Part shown: piece by piece, positions 18,014 to 27,335 of the stretch
How positions within the stretch are numbered: the first letter of the stretch is position 1
How the letters are laid out: every line of letters starts with the position of its first letter
Assembly: GCA_017522225.1 (NCBI GenBank)
Contig: JAFWZR010000031.1
Location: 1-64,000 of the forward strand
DNA: 64,000 nucleotides
From: Clostridia bacterium
Lineage (GTDB): Bacteria > Bacillota > Clostridia > Oscillospirales > Acutalibacteraceae
Reading direction: 5' to 3'
Translations under genes and position numbers: made by a program
Notes under the pieces: model-generated
Database searches by the model: none
What the model was told of the DNA's origin: nothing
The model's input: the letters and a program-made list of their open reading frames with translations, nothing else

Positions 18014-19165
18014 CTATACGAGCATTGTTTTTCCGTCACAGCTGAACGGAACATTTAGGTAGTCGGCAACAGTTGCGGCAATGTCGGCAAAGCTTGTGCG
18101 TGTGCCGAGATTTACAGGTTTTATGCTTTGTCCGTAAATCACAAGCGGTGTGTATTCACGCGTGTGGTCGGTATGGCTGTCACCAGGGTCACAGCCGTGG
18201 TCAGCGGTAATCATCATTACATCATCGCGCTTCATTCCGTCGATAAACTCATTGAGCCATATATCAAACTGTGCAAAAGCTTTTGCATAGCCGTCAACAT
18301 CCTGCCTGTGGCCGTAGAGCATATCGTAGTCAACAAGATTTGTAAAACAAAGTCCGCAGAAGTCCTTTTTCTGTGCCCTGAGGGTTTCTTCCATTCCTTC
18401 AGCGTTGGAGTGCGTAAAAACATAATCCGATACGCCCTTGCCTGCAAATATATCGTAAATCTTGCCGACAGCGTATACTGTTTTACCGTCAGCTTTTATG
18501 GCATCAAGCAGAGTTTCCTTCGGCGGCTCAAGAGAAAAATCGTGACGGTTTGCATTGCGCCTGAAGTCGGGATACTCACCCTCGAACGGGCGGGCAATCA
18601 CTCTGCCGACAGCGTGTTCGCCTGTGAGAAGCTCCCTTGCGATACGGCAGTATTCATACAGCTTTTCAGGCGGTACTATTGACTCGTGTGCCGCAATCTG
18701 AAAAACGCTGTCCGCCGAGGTGTAGACGATAAGATCACCGGTTTCAACGTGCTGCTTACCGTAATCACGGATAACATCCGTACCGGAATACGGCTTATTG
18801 CACAGCACTCCCTTGCCTGTACGGTGCGAAAACTCATCAAGAATTTCGTGCGGGAATCCGTCGGGATATGTCGGTAAAGGCTTTTCGGAAACAATGCCTG
18901 CAATCTCCCAATGTCCGATTGTTGTGTCCTTGCCCTTCGACTTTTCCGTAAGTCTTGCAACAAGCGCTGACGGTGTATCTGTTTTTTCAAGATAATCTAT
19001 ACCGTCAATATTTCCGAGACCGAGACGGCACATCGTCTCTGCCGAGAAAAATGCCGACTGTGATATTCTTTTTAAGGTGTTGCAGTCCCTGTCACCGAAA
19101 TCAGCACAATCAGGCATCTGACCTACTCCGCACGAATCAAGGACGATAAGAAATACTCTTTTCAT
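18014..19165 (-). CDS. deoB: Phosphopentomutase
   Basis: A 383-residue phosphopentomutase that interconverts ribose- or deoxyribose-1- and 5-phosphate in nucleoside salvage. It has the alkaline-phosphatase-superfamily metal sites: VLDSCGVG at the start, KGKDTTIGHWE (the Thr that is phosphorylated, about 88), YTSADSVFQIAAHE (about 148), and the C-terminal MITADHGCDPG with SHTDHTREYTPL. Length is standard. No other nucleoside catabolism gene is adjacent. It is divergent from the GH5 gene, with which it shares a back-to-back promoter region. Cytoplasmic. Confidence 0.96.
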   Translation of the reverse strand: MKRVFLIVLDSCGVGQMPDCADFGDRDCNTLKRISQSAFFSAETMCRLGLGNIDGIDYLEKTDTPSALVARLTEKSKGKDTTIGHWEIAGIVSEKPLPTYPDGFPHEILDEFSHRTGKGVLCNKPYSGTDVIRDYGKQHVETGDLIVYTSADSVFQIAAHESIVPPEKLYEYCRIARELLTGEHAVGRVIARPFEGEYPDFRRNANRHDFSLEPPKETLLDAIKADGKTVYAVGKIYDIFAGKGVSDYVFTHSNAEGMEETLRAQKKDFCGLCFTNLVDYDMLYGHRQDVDGYAKAFAQFDIWLNEFIDGMKRDDVMMITADHGCDPGDSHTDHTREYTPLVIYGQSIKPVNLGTRTSFADIAATVADYLNVPFSCDGKTMLV

Positions 19166-19193
19166 AATTCACCTCATACTGCATTATGGGTTA

Positions 19194-19251
19194 ATTATAT
19201 TTATTCCAAAAAGAAATGTCAATTGACACGTACTTTTAATTATAATATAAT
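19194..19251. promoter_or_regulatory. Back-to-back divergent promoters (deoB and GH5)
   Basis: The palindrome TGTCAATTGACA (19217-19228) supplies both -35 boxes. Minus strand: TTGACA, 17 bases, TATAAT (19194-19199) for deoB. Plus strand: TTGACA (19223-19228), 17 bases, TATAAT (19246-19251) for the GH5 gene. Both promoters are perfect consensus matches and their -35 hexamers abut without a gap. Confidence 0.8.
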
Positions 19252-19282
19252 TAATCTATAAACTATACAAAGGAGTGGTTTT

Positions 19283-20542
19283 TTGAAAAAGACTTTTAAA
19301 ACACTTTTATCCCTGATGCTTGCTGTAATTACCGCTTTTTCGGTTTGTGCGGTCGGTTTTGCGGCTGAAACTGACGATGCGGTAACAGGCTTTACTGCAG
19401 AGGATTTCCTTAAGACTAAAGGCAGATACCTTGTAAATACCAAGGGTGAGAAGATTCAGCTTAAGGGTGTTAACCTCGGCTCGTGGATGATATGGGAGGA
19501 TTGGCTTTGCCCGTATGAGGAGGCAACCGACCATTATTCAGTTCTTGAAACTCTTGAAAACCGTTTCGGCAGAGAAAAGGCTTACGAGCTTTTCAACACA
19601 TATATGGACAACTGGATTACAGAATACGATCTTGACGAGATTAAGTCTATGGGCTTTAACTGTGTGCGTGTTCCGTTCTGGTTCAGAAACTTCTACTATG
19701 ATGATAACGGAACAAAGATCCTTGATGAAAACGGTGAATGGGATTTCTCACGCCTTGAGTGGGTAGTCGAGGAATGCTCAGAGCGTGAGCTTTATGTTAT
19801 TCTCGATATGCACGGTGCCGTCGGATATCACAGTGATGCTCCGCACAGCGGCAAGGGCTCCTCCTGCGGTTACTATGAGGACACAGAGCAGGGCGAAAGA
19901 TACCGTGAGCTTACAGACGAACTGTGGGCAGCCATTGCAGAAAAGTTTTCAGGCAACCCTGCCGTTGCAATGTACGACCTTCTTAACGAGCCGATGTGCG
20001 ATGTTCCGTCAGGCGAGCTTGAAAGAAGAAAGAACAACACAATGGCTTACTCCCGTCTTTACGATGCCGTAAGAGCGGTTGACAAGGATCACATTATTAC
20101 AATGGAATGCATCTGGACTGCATTCGCTCTTCCCCAGGCATGGACAAAGGGCTGGGACAATGTAGTTTATCAGGTTCATTTCTACAACAACTCAAACTTT
20201 ATCTTCAACCTTTTTGCATTCTTTACAAAGCTGGTTTATTTCGATGTTCCGATGTATATGGGTGAATTCTATCCCCATCAGAAGACAACCTGGGAAAACT
20301 GCTTTAAAACTCTCGATAAGCTCGATTACAGCTGGACCCTCTGGACATACAAGGCAACAGGTCACGGAATGTGGAGCTCTGACTGGTGCTTAAGAGGCAG
20401 TAAGGACGGTTTTCACCGTGCAAAGGTGCAGACAGATTCTTATGAAGAGATCGCACGCAAGTGGGGCGAATGCATCCGCACAGAAAACGGATTCCAGGAT
20501 ACAGGTCACTACGATAATAATGTAAAAGGATATCTAGGTTAA
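19283..20542 (+). CDS. Secreted GH5 glycoside hydrolase (beta-glucanase-like)
   Basis: A 419-residue exported endo/exo-glucanase of family GH5. A signal peptide ends near AVGFAAE (about 28). The catalytic barrel shows IQLKGVNLGSWMIWEDW (about 57), reminiscent of exo-beta-1,3-glucanases, then FNCVRVPFWF, the acid/base Glu in YDLLNEPM (about 237) and the nucleophile Glu in YMGEFYP (about 328). The start is TTG at 19283, with AAAGGAG 7 bases upstream; the next Met would destroy the signal peptide. It likely releases beta-glucan oligosaccharides that the GPH symporter 77 bases downstream could import, although a terminator separates the two. Confidence 0.85.
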   Translation: MKKTFKTLLSLMLAVITAFSVCAVGFAAETDDAVTGFTAEDFLKTKGRYLVNTKGEKIQLKGVNLGSWMIWEDWLCPYEEATDHYSVLETLENRFGREKAYELFNTYMDNWITEYDLDEIKSMGFNCVRVPFWFRNFYYDDNGTKILDENGEWDFSRLEWVVEECSERELYVILDMHGAVGYHSDAPHSGKGSSCGYYEDTEQGERYRELTDELWAAIAEKFSGNPAVAMYDLLNEPMCDVPSGELERRKNNTMAYSRLYDAVRAVDKDHIITMECIWTAFALPQAWTKGWDNVVYQVHFYNNSNFIFNLFAFFTKLVYFDVPMYMGEFYPHQKTTWENCFKTLDKLDYSWTLWTYKATGHGMWSSDWCLRGSKDGFHRAKVQTDSYEEIARKWGECIRTENGFQDTGHYDNNVKGYLG

Positions 20543-20550
20543 AATATTTA

Positions 20551-20575
20551 CCCCTGAATGATTGACATTCAGGGG
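20551..20575 (+). terminator. Terminator after the GH5 gene
   Basis: A perfect 10-bp stem CCCCTGAATG/CATTCAGGGG with a 5-base loop, followed by ATTTTTGG. Confidence 0.85.
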
Positions 20576-20619
20576 ATTTTTGGTTAAAATCTAAGCATCT
20601 TTTTTTCGAGGTGAAAATT

Positions 20620-22098
20620 ATGGGCAAAAAGAAAAATGCCGCACCTGCAAACGCCTTGAAGCATCCTAATGCCATCGGTATCAAAGAAAGCCTCGGCTAT
20701 ACTTTCGGTGATATAGGTAATCTGCTCGTGCTTACATTTATCTCTTCTTACCTTAAGGTTTTCTATACTGACAGCCTTATGGTAAACTTTGATCCGGTCA
20801 AAGTTTCAAACGACCTTACGGTACTTTTCCTTATCGTTCGTCTTTGGGACACTGTCAATGACCCTTTATGGGGACTGATTGTCGACTCACGCAAGCCGAC
20901 AAAAGACGGAAAGTTCCGTCCGTACATAAAGTGGCTTGCCGTACCGCTCGGATTTTCAATGGCAATCTGTTTCCTCAATATCAGCAAATTCATCAGCAGT
21001 TATGTTGTAATCCTTGCCTTTGCGTATATTTCATATACAATTTACGGTATGCTTTACACAGGAATGAATATCCCGTACGGCTCCCTTGCATCTGTTATCA
21101 CAGATGATCCGAAGGGCAGAACGCTCCTTTCAACCTTCCGTTCAATCGGCGGCGGTGTCGGCGGAGCTGTTGTTACTCTCATCGGTCAGATGATTATTTA
21201 TGACAAAATTAAAGACGGCAATGAAACCATTTCAAAATTCAACAGCGATAAAGCTTTGATTTTTGCATTGATTCTTGCCGTGGCTTCTACTCTTGCTTAT
21301 TTTGTCTGCTTCAAGTCAACAAAAGAAAGAGTCAGAACACCTGACGAAAAGAAAAAGATCAACGTCAAAAAGACTTACGGTCCGATCTTTAAGAGTGTCC
21401 CGTTTATCACTGTTACACTTTCAGGTGTGCTTATCAGCGGACTTCTGCAGTATGGTTCATTCAATCAGTATCTTTTCAAAAACTATTTCGGAAACTCCGA
21501 CCTTTCCGTAATCAATACACTTTGCACCTACGCCCCGATGGCAATTATGATTCCGATTATGCCGAAGCTCGTTGAAAAATTCGGAAAGAAAGAGCTCTGC
21601 GTTTTCGGCCTTGTTCTTTCATCCGGTGCAAGTATTTTTAACGCAGCATTCCTTCCTGACGTAACGATATATTTCGTAATGCAGGCGCTGACAGGTCTTG
21701 GTTATTCTTTCCTCAGTATCACAAACTGGGCTATTGTAACTGATGTTATCGATTACAATGAATATAAAACAGGCGACCACAGTGAAAGTGCAATTTATGC
21801 CGTCTACACATTCTCGCGTAACCTTGGTCAGACTATTGCCGATTCCGGCGGAATGCAGCTTCTCAAGTCAACCGGCTACGGTCCTAAATTTGTAAATACA
21901 GTTACAAAGACTGTTGGCAGTGTCGGACACAATATCTACAAAATCTGCACAGTCGTTCCTGCAATTGTTTACACCCTTATCCTCGTTCTCATGGTTATCT
22001 ATCCCCTTTCAAAGAAGCGTCTTGAGCCTATCCAAGCTGAGCTTATGAAGAGACGTGCTGAGGTTGATGAAAAATTAAAGGAATTTGACGAAATATAA
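20620..22098 (+). CDS. GPH (MelB-type) sugar:cation symporter
   Basis: A 492-residue membrane protein with 12 predicted helices from the glycoside-pentoside-hexuronide:cation symporter family. Typical features are LGYTFGDIGNLLVLTF at the N-terminus, the RLWDTVNDPLWGLIVD motif (about 68-85, cation-site Asp), RPYIKW in loop 2-3 and NWAIVTDVIDYNEYKTGDHSESAIYAV (about 370-395) in loop 10-11. The C-terminus is a short charged helix (RLEPIQAELMKRRAEVDEKL). It probably imports a glycan-derived sugar, perhaps beta-glucan pieces from the GH5 upstream. The start was chosen at the ATG (20620) with GAGGTG 6 bases before it; an in-frame GTG lies inside that box. Confidence 0.85.
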   Translation: MGKKKNAAPANALKHPNAIGIKESLGYTFGDIGNLLVLTFISSYLKVFYTDSLMVNFDPVKVSNDLTVLFLIVRLWDTVNDPLWGLIVDSRKPTKDGKFRPYIKWLAVPLGFSMAICFLNISKFISSYVVILAFAYISYTIYGMLYTGMNIPYGSLASVITDDPKGRTLLSTFRSIGGGVGGAVVTLIGQMIIYDKIKDGNETISKFNSDKALIFALILAVASTLAYFVCFKSTKERVRTPDEKKKINVKKTYGPIFKSVPFITVTLSGVLISGLLQYGSFNQYLFKNYFGNSDLSVINTLCTYAPMAIMIPIMPKLVEKFGKKELCVFGLVLSSGASIFNAAFLPDVTIYFVMQALTGLGYSFLSITNWAIVTDVIDYNEYKTGDHSESAIYAVYTFSRNLGQTIADSGGMQLLKSTGYGPKFVNTVTKTVGSVGHNIYKICTVVPAIVYTLILVLMVIYPLSKKRLEPIQAELMKRRAEVDEKLKEFDEI

Positions 22099-22103
22099 AA
22101 CAC

Positions 22104-22136
22104 AAGTCGGATAAGATTCAAGGTCTTATCCGACTT
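22104..22136. terminator. Terminator between convergent genes
   Basis: A 13-bp perfect stem AAGTCGGATAAGA/TCTTATCCGACTT followed by AATTTTATTTTATTTT, between the GPH symporter and the beta-lactamase-fold gene. Confidence 0.85.
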
Positions 22137-22145
22137 AATTTTATT

Positions 22146-23669
22146 TTATTTTATTTTAAATACCATAGGTAACTGAGTTGTCTTAAGCACCTTTTCGACA
22201 ACGCTCAGAACTGTAGGCTGAAGTGCTCCGCTCTTTTTTACAATGGCACTCTGGTCTGCATTCTTCTTTATAAACCTCACAAAACAGGGATTGCTTGTAA
22301 AACTGAGGCTGACCTTGTTTACATCAAAATCGAATTCGATATACTGCGTCGCAAGTGTGTTGATAGGCTTTACCACAGCATTGAGCTTGCCGTCCTTATT
22401 GTAAGCATATGCCCATATTTTATAATTGTAGCCTTTGATTGAGCATTCCGACATCCGGGGAGTACCGTCAAGTCCGCAGTTTATTCTGACCTCATCCCCT
22501 TCTTCCTTCCACCTGACAACAAGCACGTTATCGGCATAATCGAATGAAACCTCGTTAAGGTTTGACTTCGGTCTTTTGGCAAAGCTTGATGTAAGTGAAC
22601 GCGGAATAAGACTTGCAGGGAACATAAGCTTTGCGGTAATATCCGACGCGTGAGTCAGATAAAATGTTTTGCCTGTCGGGATTTTAGGAACAAAGGTACA
22701 GGCAACGGGCTTTTCGCCCTTCGAGGCAAGATATATCTCAAGCTCTTTATCAAAGCTTTCGTCGCACTCCTCCGTAAGTGCTTTAGGAAGTATATTCTCA
22801 AACGCTTTTGTAAAATCACCGTCGTTTACACAGGCATTGAAGCTTGCCATAACCGTATTGTATTCAGAAAGATAAGTCACGCGCTGACCGAACATTCCGT
22901 CCATACTGAAGTTACCGTTATTAATCCAGAACAGATATCCGTAGCCGTTATCCTTCCCGTTTTCGTGTTTTACCTGCAGTGCTGTGGCTTGCTTTGTCCA
23001 CCATTCGGGGATAATCTGTTCACCGTTCCACTTTCCGCCGTCTGCATAGCACCTGCATATTTTTGCAAGGTCGCGCAGCTTAAGGTAACAGCCCGTACCT
23101 CCGATACATTCACCGATTGAATTTGTTTCCCATTGAGGAGGATCAATACCGAGCGGGGCAAAAAGGCGTGGTGTGAGGTATTCAACAAGATTCATTCCTG
23201 CACGCTTTTGCACAGCCGCAGCAACAACGTGTGCATCGTTATTACTGTATAAAAATCCGCGATCATTTTTTCTGAAGGGTGCTTTCATAAACATTTCGAC
23301 ATAATTGCCCGTCATATCCTGCGTAAAGCTGAATTCCTTGTTGCTCTGCATTGTAAGAACACTACGGAAAGTAACCCCTTCCCATTCATCGCTCTCGCAA
23401 CGCAGGTATTCATCGAATATATCAGTTATTTTTGTATCTAATGAAATCAGGCCCTCGTCGATTGCAAAGCCTGCAGCCGTAGATACAATTGACTTTGTGA
23501 CAGAAAACATTGTATGAGGCATATCTGCTGAATACGGATAAACGTAATTTTCAAACAGCACCTCACCGTCACGCATAATTATAAGTGCGTGGTTTTCGAT
23601 ATTATGCTTGTCAAGCTCCTTGTAAAACTCCAGAACGCGCTGTGATGAAAGTCCGGTTTTTGTCTTCAT
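22146..23669 (-). CDS. Serine beta-lactamase-fold hydrolase (class C/esterase-like)
   Basis: A 507-residue member of the serine beta-lactamase/penicillin-binding-like superfamily. The nucleophile motif is SVTK (MFSVTKSIVS, about 56), the second motif YSNND (about 143) and a late H-x-G-like region HENGKDNGYGY (about 246). The hydrolase domain covers about 1-310 and is followed by a 190-residue beta-rich lipocalin-like C-terminal domain. There is no signal peptide, so it appears intracellular. Members of this group include esterases, D-aminopeptidases and uncharacterised enzymes rather than antibiotic-degrading lactamases. The substrate is unknown. It has its own promoter and converges with the symporter. 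Confidence 0.75.
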   Translation of the reverse strand: MKTKTGLSSQRVLEFYKELDKHNIENHALIIMRDGEVLFENYVYPYSADMPHTMFSVTKSIVSTAAGFAIDEGLISLDTKITDIFDEYLRCESDEWEGVTFRSVLTMQSNKEFSFTQDMTGNYVEMFMKAPFRKNDRGFLYSNNDAHVVAAAVQKRAGMNLVEYLTPRLFAPLGIDPPQWETNSIGECIGGTGCYLKLRDLAKICRCYADGGKWNGEQIIPEWWTKQATALQVKHENGKDNGYGYLFWINNGNFSMDGMFGQRVTYLSEYNTVMASFNACVNDGDFTKAFENILPKALTEECDESFDKELEIYLASKGEKPVACTFVPKIPTGKTFYLTHASDITAKLMFPASLIPRSLTSSFAKRPKSNLNEVSFDYADNVLVVRWKEEGDEVRINCGLDGTPRMSECSIKGYNYKIWAYAYNKDGKLNAVVKPINTLATQYIEFDFDVNKVSLSFTSNPCFVRFIKKNADQSAIVKKSGALQPTVLSVVEKVLKTTQLPMVFKIK

Positions 23670-23700
23670 AATTCCGCCTCCTGCAATATCTGTTGTTTCT

Positions 23701-23728
23701 ATTATAGCATTTCGTCAATTTTTGGCAA
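23701..23728 (-). promoter_or_regulatory. Promoter of the beta-lactamase-fold gene
   Basis: Minus strand TTGCCA (23723-23728), 16 bases, TATAAT (23701-23706), then GCAGGAGG before the ATG. Confidence 0.65.
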
Positions 23729-23773
23729 GTGTAACCCGCACAAATTCAATGTAACAAATCAATAAAATGTAAA

Positions 23774-23799
23774 AGAGCTTTACCGTACGATAAAGCTCT
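23774..23799 (-). terminator. Terminator of the ECF transporter operon
   Basis: Hairpin of AGAGCTTTA and TAAAGCTCT with a short CG-rich loop, followed on the minus strand by TTTACATTTT; the other strand is also T-rich. It lies 10 bases after the stop codon of the ECF fusion gene. Confidence 0.8.
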
Positions 23800-23808
23800 G
23801 TTTTTGTT

Positions 23809-26454
23809 TTATTCTACCAAGCCGTATTTGACTTTGATTCTGTCCATTTTTTCGAGCATCGGCTCAGCTATAAGCATCATAAATATAACCGTTGATAAGC
23901 CGTGAACAATATCCATCGGAAGTCCCGTTAAACAGTAAGCCAGCAAAGTCTTGAGAGATATGCTTTGCGGCGAATACATAAACATCGCTGCAGGATTCAT
24001 AATGCCGCCGTAAATAACAATCGCTGCAAATGCACCGAAAACGGCAAGTGAAGCTCGTGTTCTGCGAAGCCATCCTTTTTTAAAAAGAACACCTGCAAAG
24101 AAACCGATACTACCCATTGCGAACATCTGCCACGGTGTCCAGGGTCCCTGTGAAAAAAGCATATTTGAAAGAAGCATTGTTACTGCTCCCACTAAAAATC
24201 CTGTTTCACCTCCAAACGCTACACCTGCGATAATCGTAAGAGTAAGCACGGGCTTGAACTGCGGTAACATAAAGAACAGACTTCTTCCCGCTATTCCTAT
24301 CGCACAAAGCACAGCAATTGTAACAAGCTCCCTTGCCTTCGGCTTTCTTCCTTCAAAAACAAGGATAAAAGGCAGCATACACTCTAAAAGCACAAGCAAG
24401 GCGACAATGTTATACTGACGGTTGTCGAGATAGAAAATACCTGCAAAAATAGTCAGCGGGATAAACAGAAGTATTGCAACAGAAGCGGCTATTGTGCGTT
24501 TGTTCAAATTCCGTTTTTCTTTCGGTGTCTGCACTATAACGGGCGGTTCGCTCCGTCTTCCGATTGCAAGCAGAAACACGATAAGAGCAGCAAACAAAGT
24601 GCCGTAGAGCCACAGCCTGCTTTGACCTTCGGCATTTATACCTAAAGAACCGACGAGCGGCGACAAATCGATTATTTCCGTTGAAAATAAAAGAACTCCC
24701 AATGCAACAAAGCCTGATAATGTGGCAAGTATCTTGCGCCATAATTTAAGAGGTTCGGGTTTGGAGTTTACGCTTCTCGGAGCAGACTCGGGCAAGGGCG
24801 GAATTACATCTGACGGTTTTTCTTTCTTTTTAACATTACCGCCACAGCAGGCAATGATTTCGGCAACCGTTACCGCGTCGGGAATAAGGTGTCTTGCCAT
24901 ACGGTTAGCCGATGTTGTATAGAAGCTGTTACCTGAGAAAAACTCACGCGGTGTGCCTTCAGCCACAATATTACCGTCAAAGAACATTCCGCAACGATGA
25001 GCGTATTCGGCACAGAATTCTACATCGTGGCTGACCATAAGCACGGTTATGCCCTGTTTTGTTAACGTATCAATAATATCTGCAAATGTCACTTTGAATT
25101 CTGCATCAAAGCCTTTTGTAGGCTCATCAAGAAGGAGAATATCAGGTGCGGTAAGAAGCACCTTTGCAAGTGCAGTTCTCTGCTGTTCACCGCCCGAGAT
25201 ATCATAAGGATGACGGTCAAGAAAATCGGAAAGTCCGCAAAGTGAAACCACTCTGGCAATCTGTTCATCCTTTTCTTCTTTCGTGATTTTCACATCGCTG
25301 AGTGCTTCATATAAATCCTCACGCACAGTTCTTTTTACAAAAAGCGTCTGTGGATTCTGAGGCAGCATTCCGACCTTACCGTTTGCCTTTACGCTTCCGC
25401 GGTAAGCCTTGCGCAGACCTGCAATTACTTTAAGCGTAGTTGTTTTTCCTGCACCGTTGCCGCCTAGTATTGCATAGAATTCGCCTTTACTGAGGGTAAG
25501 TGAAAAGCCTCTGACAACATCGGGTAGGTCTTTTTCATATCTGAACCATATTTCGTCACACTCAAGTGTTGTTTCGTCTGTATAAGTATGCACTTTTTCC
25601 TTTTCAAGAGGGAGAAGTGCTTTCTCTTTGCTTCTTTCAGTCAGGAAATCACTGCCGTCTCGGACTGTCAGCGGACAGGCAAGAGTTGTTTCAACTCCCG
25701 CCCACACACGCATAGCAGTGGGCATCGCAAGGAACATACCGTTATCTTTGTTCCGAAGGTGAAGTCCAACCTTTTCGGGAATATCATCACAGATAATCTC
25801 ACCTTTTTCCATAACAATAACCCTTGTTGCATAGGGAAAAGCTTCTTCCGGACGGTGTTCGGTAAGAATTATCGTAATGCCAAGCTCACGGTTAATTCTA
25901 CCAAGAAGAGCAAGAAAATCAGAAGCGGCAATAGGGTCAAGCTGAGCCGTCGGTTCATCAAGAACAAGTATTTTCGGATTCATACACATAACCGAAGCCA
26001 GACTTAACAGCTGTTTCTGACCGCCCGAAAGCTCGGTTACATTCTTATAAAACCAATTTTCAATCCCGAAGAAAGCTGCAACCTCTGCCACACGGCGGCG
26101 TATTGTGGGCGTGTCATAACCGAGGCTTTCAAGACCGAAAGCAAGTTCGTGCCACACCTTATCTGTTACAACCTGATTTTCGGGCGACTGAAGCACAAAG
26201 CCTATCTCCTGTGCCTGTGTTCTTTCATCAATATCCTTCAGCTGTCGGCCGTTAAACAAGATTTCACCGTCAAGCACACCGTGAGGTGTAAGACAGGTTT
26301 TAAGGTGGCGAAGAAGTGTTGATTTACCACAGCCTGACGGACCGCAGAGGATTATAAATTCACCCTGTGACACATTGAAGGAGATACAGCGGAGTGCTTT
26401 GTTTTCCTGCTCGGGATATGTGAAGCTTACATTTCTGAAACTGAAGTTTCCCAT
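23809..26454 (-). CDS. ECF transporter fusion: two ATPase domains plus membrane S component
   Basis: An 881-residue single polypeptide combining three normally separate ECF vitamin-transporter parts. ATPase 1 has Walker A GPSGCGKST (about 38), signature LSGGQKQ (about 142) and Walker B ILVLDEPT. ATPase 2 has GGNGAGKTT (about 331), ISGGEQQR (about 419) and ILLLDEPTKGFD. After a linker, residues about 570-881 form 8-10 helices, including SLFFMLPQFKP and SNMLFSQGPWTPWQM, an S-component pattern. It overlaps ecfT by 28 bases and has its own AAGGAGA box. The operon starts with a cobalamin riboswitch, so cobalamin or another cobamide is the expected substrate. Expected to work with the EcfT protein in the membrane. 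Confidence 0.88.
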   Translation of the reverse strand: MGNFSFRNVSFTYPEQENKALRCISFNVSQGEFIILCGPSGCGKSTLLRHLKTCLTPHGVLDGEILFNGRQLKDIDERTQAQEIGFVLQSPENQVVTDKVWHELAFGLESLGYDTPTIRRRVAEVAAFFGIENWFYKNVTELSGGQKQLLSLASVMCMNPKILVLDEPTAQLDPIAASDFLALLGRINRELGITIILTEHRPEEAFPYATRVIVMEKGEIICDDIPEKVGLHLRNKDNGMFLAMPTAMRVWAGVETTLACPLTVRDGSDFLTERSKEKALLPLEKEKVHTYTDETTLECDEIWFRYEKDLPDVVRGFSLTLSKGEFYAILGGNGAGKTTTLKVIAGLRKAYRGSVKANGKVGMLPQNPQTLFVKRTVREDLYEALSDVKITKEEKDEQIARVVSLCGLSDFLDRHPYDISGGEQQRTALAKVLLTAPDILLLDEPTKGFDAEFKVTFADIIDTLTKQGITVLMVSHDVEFCAEYAHRCGMFFDGNIVAEGTPREFFSGNSFYTTSANRMARHLIPDAVTVAEIIACCGGNVKKKEKPSDVIPPLPESAPRSVNSKPEPLKLWRKILATLSGFVALGVLLFSTEIIDLSPLVGSLGINAEGQSRLWLYGTLFAALIVFLLAIGRRSEPPVIVQTPKEKRNLNKRTIAASVAILLFIPLTIFAGIFYLDNRQYNIVALLVLLECMLPFILVFEGRKPKARELVTIAVLCAIGIAGRSLFFMLPQFKPVLTLTIIAGVAFGGETGFLVGAVTMLLSNMLFSQGPWTPWQMFAMGSIGFFAGVLFKKGWLRRTRASLAVFGAFAAIVIYGGIMNPAAMFMYSPQSISLKTLLAYCLTGLPMDIVHGLSTVIFMMLIAEPMLEKMDRIKVKYGLVE

Positions 26455-27335
26455 TTTCTTTTCTCCTTATAGTTTATTATAACAGGTGTAATGCAAAGAA
26501 CAAAATATACACAGTAAAACGGGATTGCCGTGATACTAAAATCGGAATAACCTATACCCGGGAAAAAGCTGAAATCAAACAGCGATAAAAGTATTCCTGC
26601 AATAATAACCACACCGCAGACCAAAAGCCATATAAGTGTATATTTATCTCTTTTATCAAAACGATAAATTGAAAACGTTGTTCTGCCCTTCAATCCGTAA
26701 CCGCGGCTTTTCATACTGTCAGCTGTTTCAATCGCATTTTCAAAAGACCAGGTTATCATAATCGAGAAGATGTGAATTGCTGTCTTTGTTCTTTGCAACA
26801 GACTACCGGAGCTCACATCTCTGCCTATACTTCGCTGTGCTTCGGTAACTGTCTGCATCTGCGTTTTGAATTTCGGAACAAATCTCAACGACATACTCAG
26901 CACAAGCGACAAAGCAGGAATAACCTTGCCGAAAAGGCAGATAAACTTGTCCGTTGTCATAACCCTATTAAATACAGAAAACCAAAGGAGTGTGGTTACA
27001 ATCATCACTCCTGCAGACAAGCCGTATAATATACTTTCAAGCGTAAGCGGGTTTCCGTTCGGGAAATACAGCAGAGTTGTTATGCCCTCGTGATTGAAGG
27101 CAGGGTTGATAAATGCAGTTAAAAGCACCATCGGCAGACAGTATTTCAAAAGAAACATCACGCTTTTCTTACCGTTTATGCTTACTGCATAAATAACCGC
27201 ACACATTAGAGATATCGCCTGTGCCAACGGGTGTGTCAGCACAAGAGAAAAACCGATTACAAGTACAAAATATATTAAATTTATAAAAGGGTGATATTTT
27301 GTAAATGAATCCTTCATAATTCCAATTCCATTCAT
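26427..27335 (-). CDS. ecfT: ECF transporter transmembrane subunit EcfT
   Basis: A 302-residue CbiQ/EcfT-family membrane protein with about six helices that couples ATP hydrolysis to S-component toppling. The start FTKYHPFINLIYFV and the cytoplasmic coupling motifs ETADSMKSRGYGLKGR (about 207, the A-R-G type motif) are diagnostic. The start codon overlaps the stop of the preceding 75-aa gene as ATGA, and its end overlaps the ATPase fusion by 28 bases, so the three genes are translationally coupled. Regulation is by the upstream B12 riboswitch. Confidence 0.88.
   Translation of the reverse strand: MNGIGIMKDSFTKYHPFINLIYFVLVIGFSLVLTHPLAQAISLMCAVIYAVSINGKKSVMFLLKYCLPMVLLTAFINPAFNHEGITTLLYFPNGNPLTLESILYGLSAGVMIVTTLLWFSVFNRVMTTDKFICLFGKVIPALSLVLSMSLRFVPKFKTQMQTVTEAQRSIGRDVSSGSLLQRTKTAIHIFSIMITWSFENAIETADSMKSRGYGLKGRTTFSIYRFDKRDKYTLIWLLVCGVVIIAGILLSLFDFSFFPGIGYSDFSITAIPFYCVYFVLCITPVIINYKEKRKWETSVSEM

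Noticed and set aside
18128..18682. A 184-codon plus-strand frame
   Set aside because: Antisense to deoB, which has a full-length, conserved protein in its own frame.
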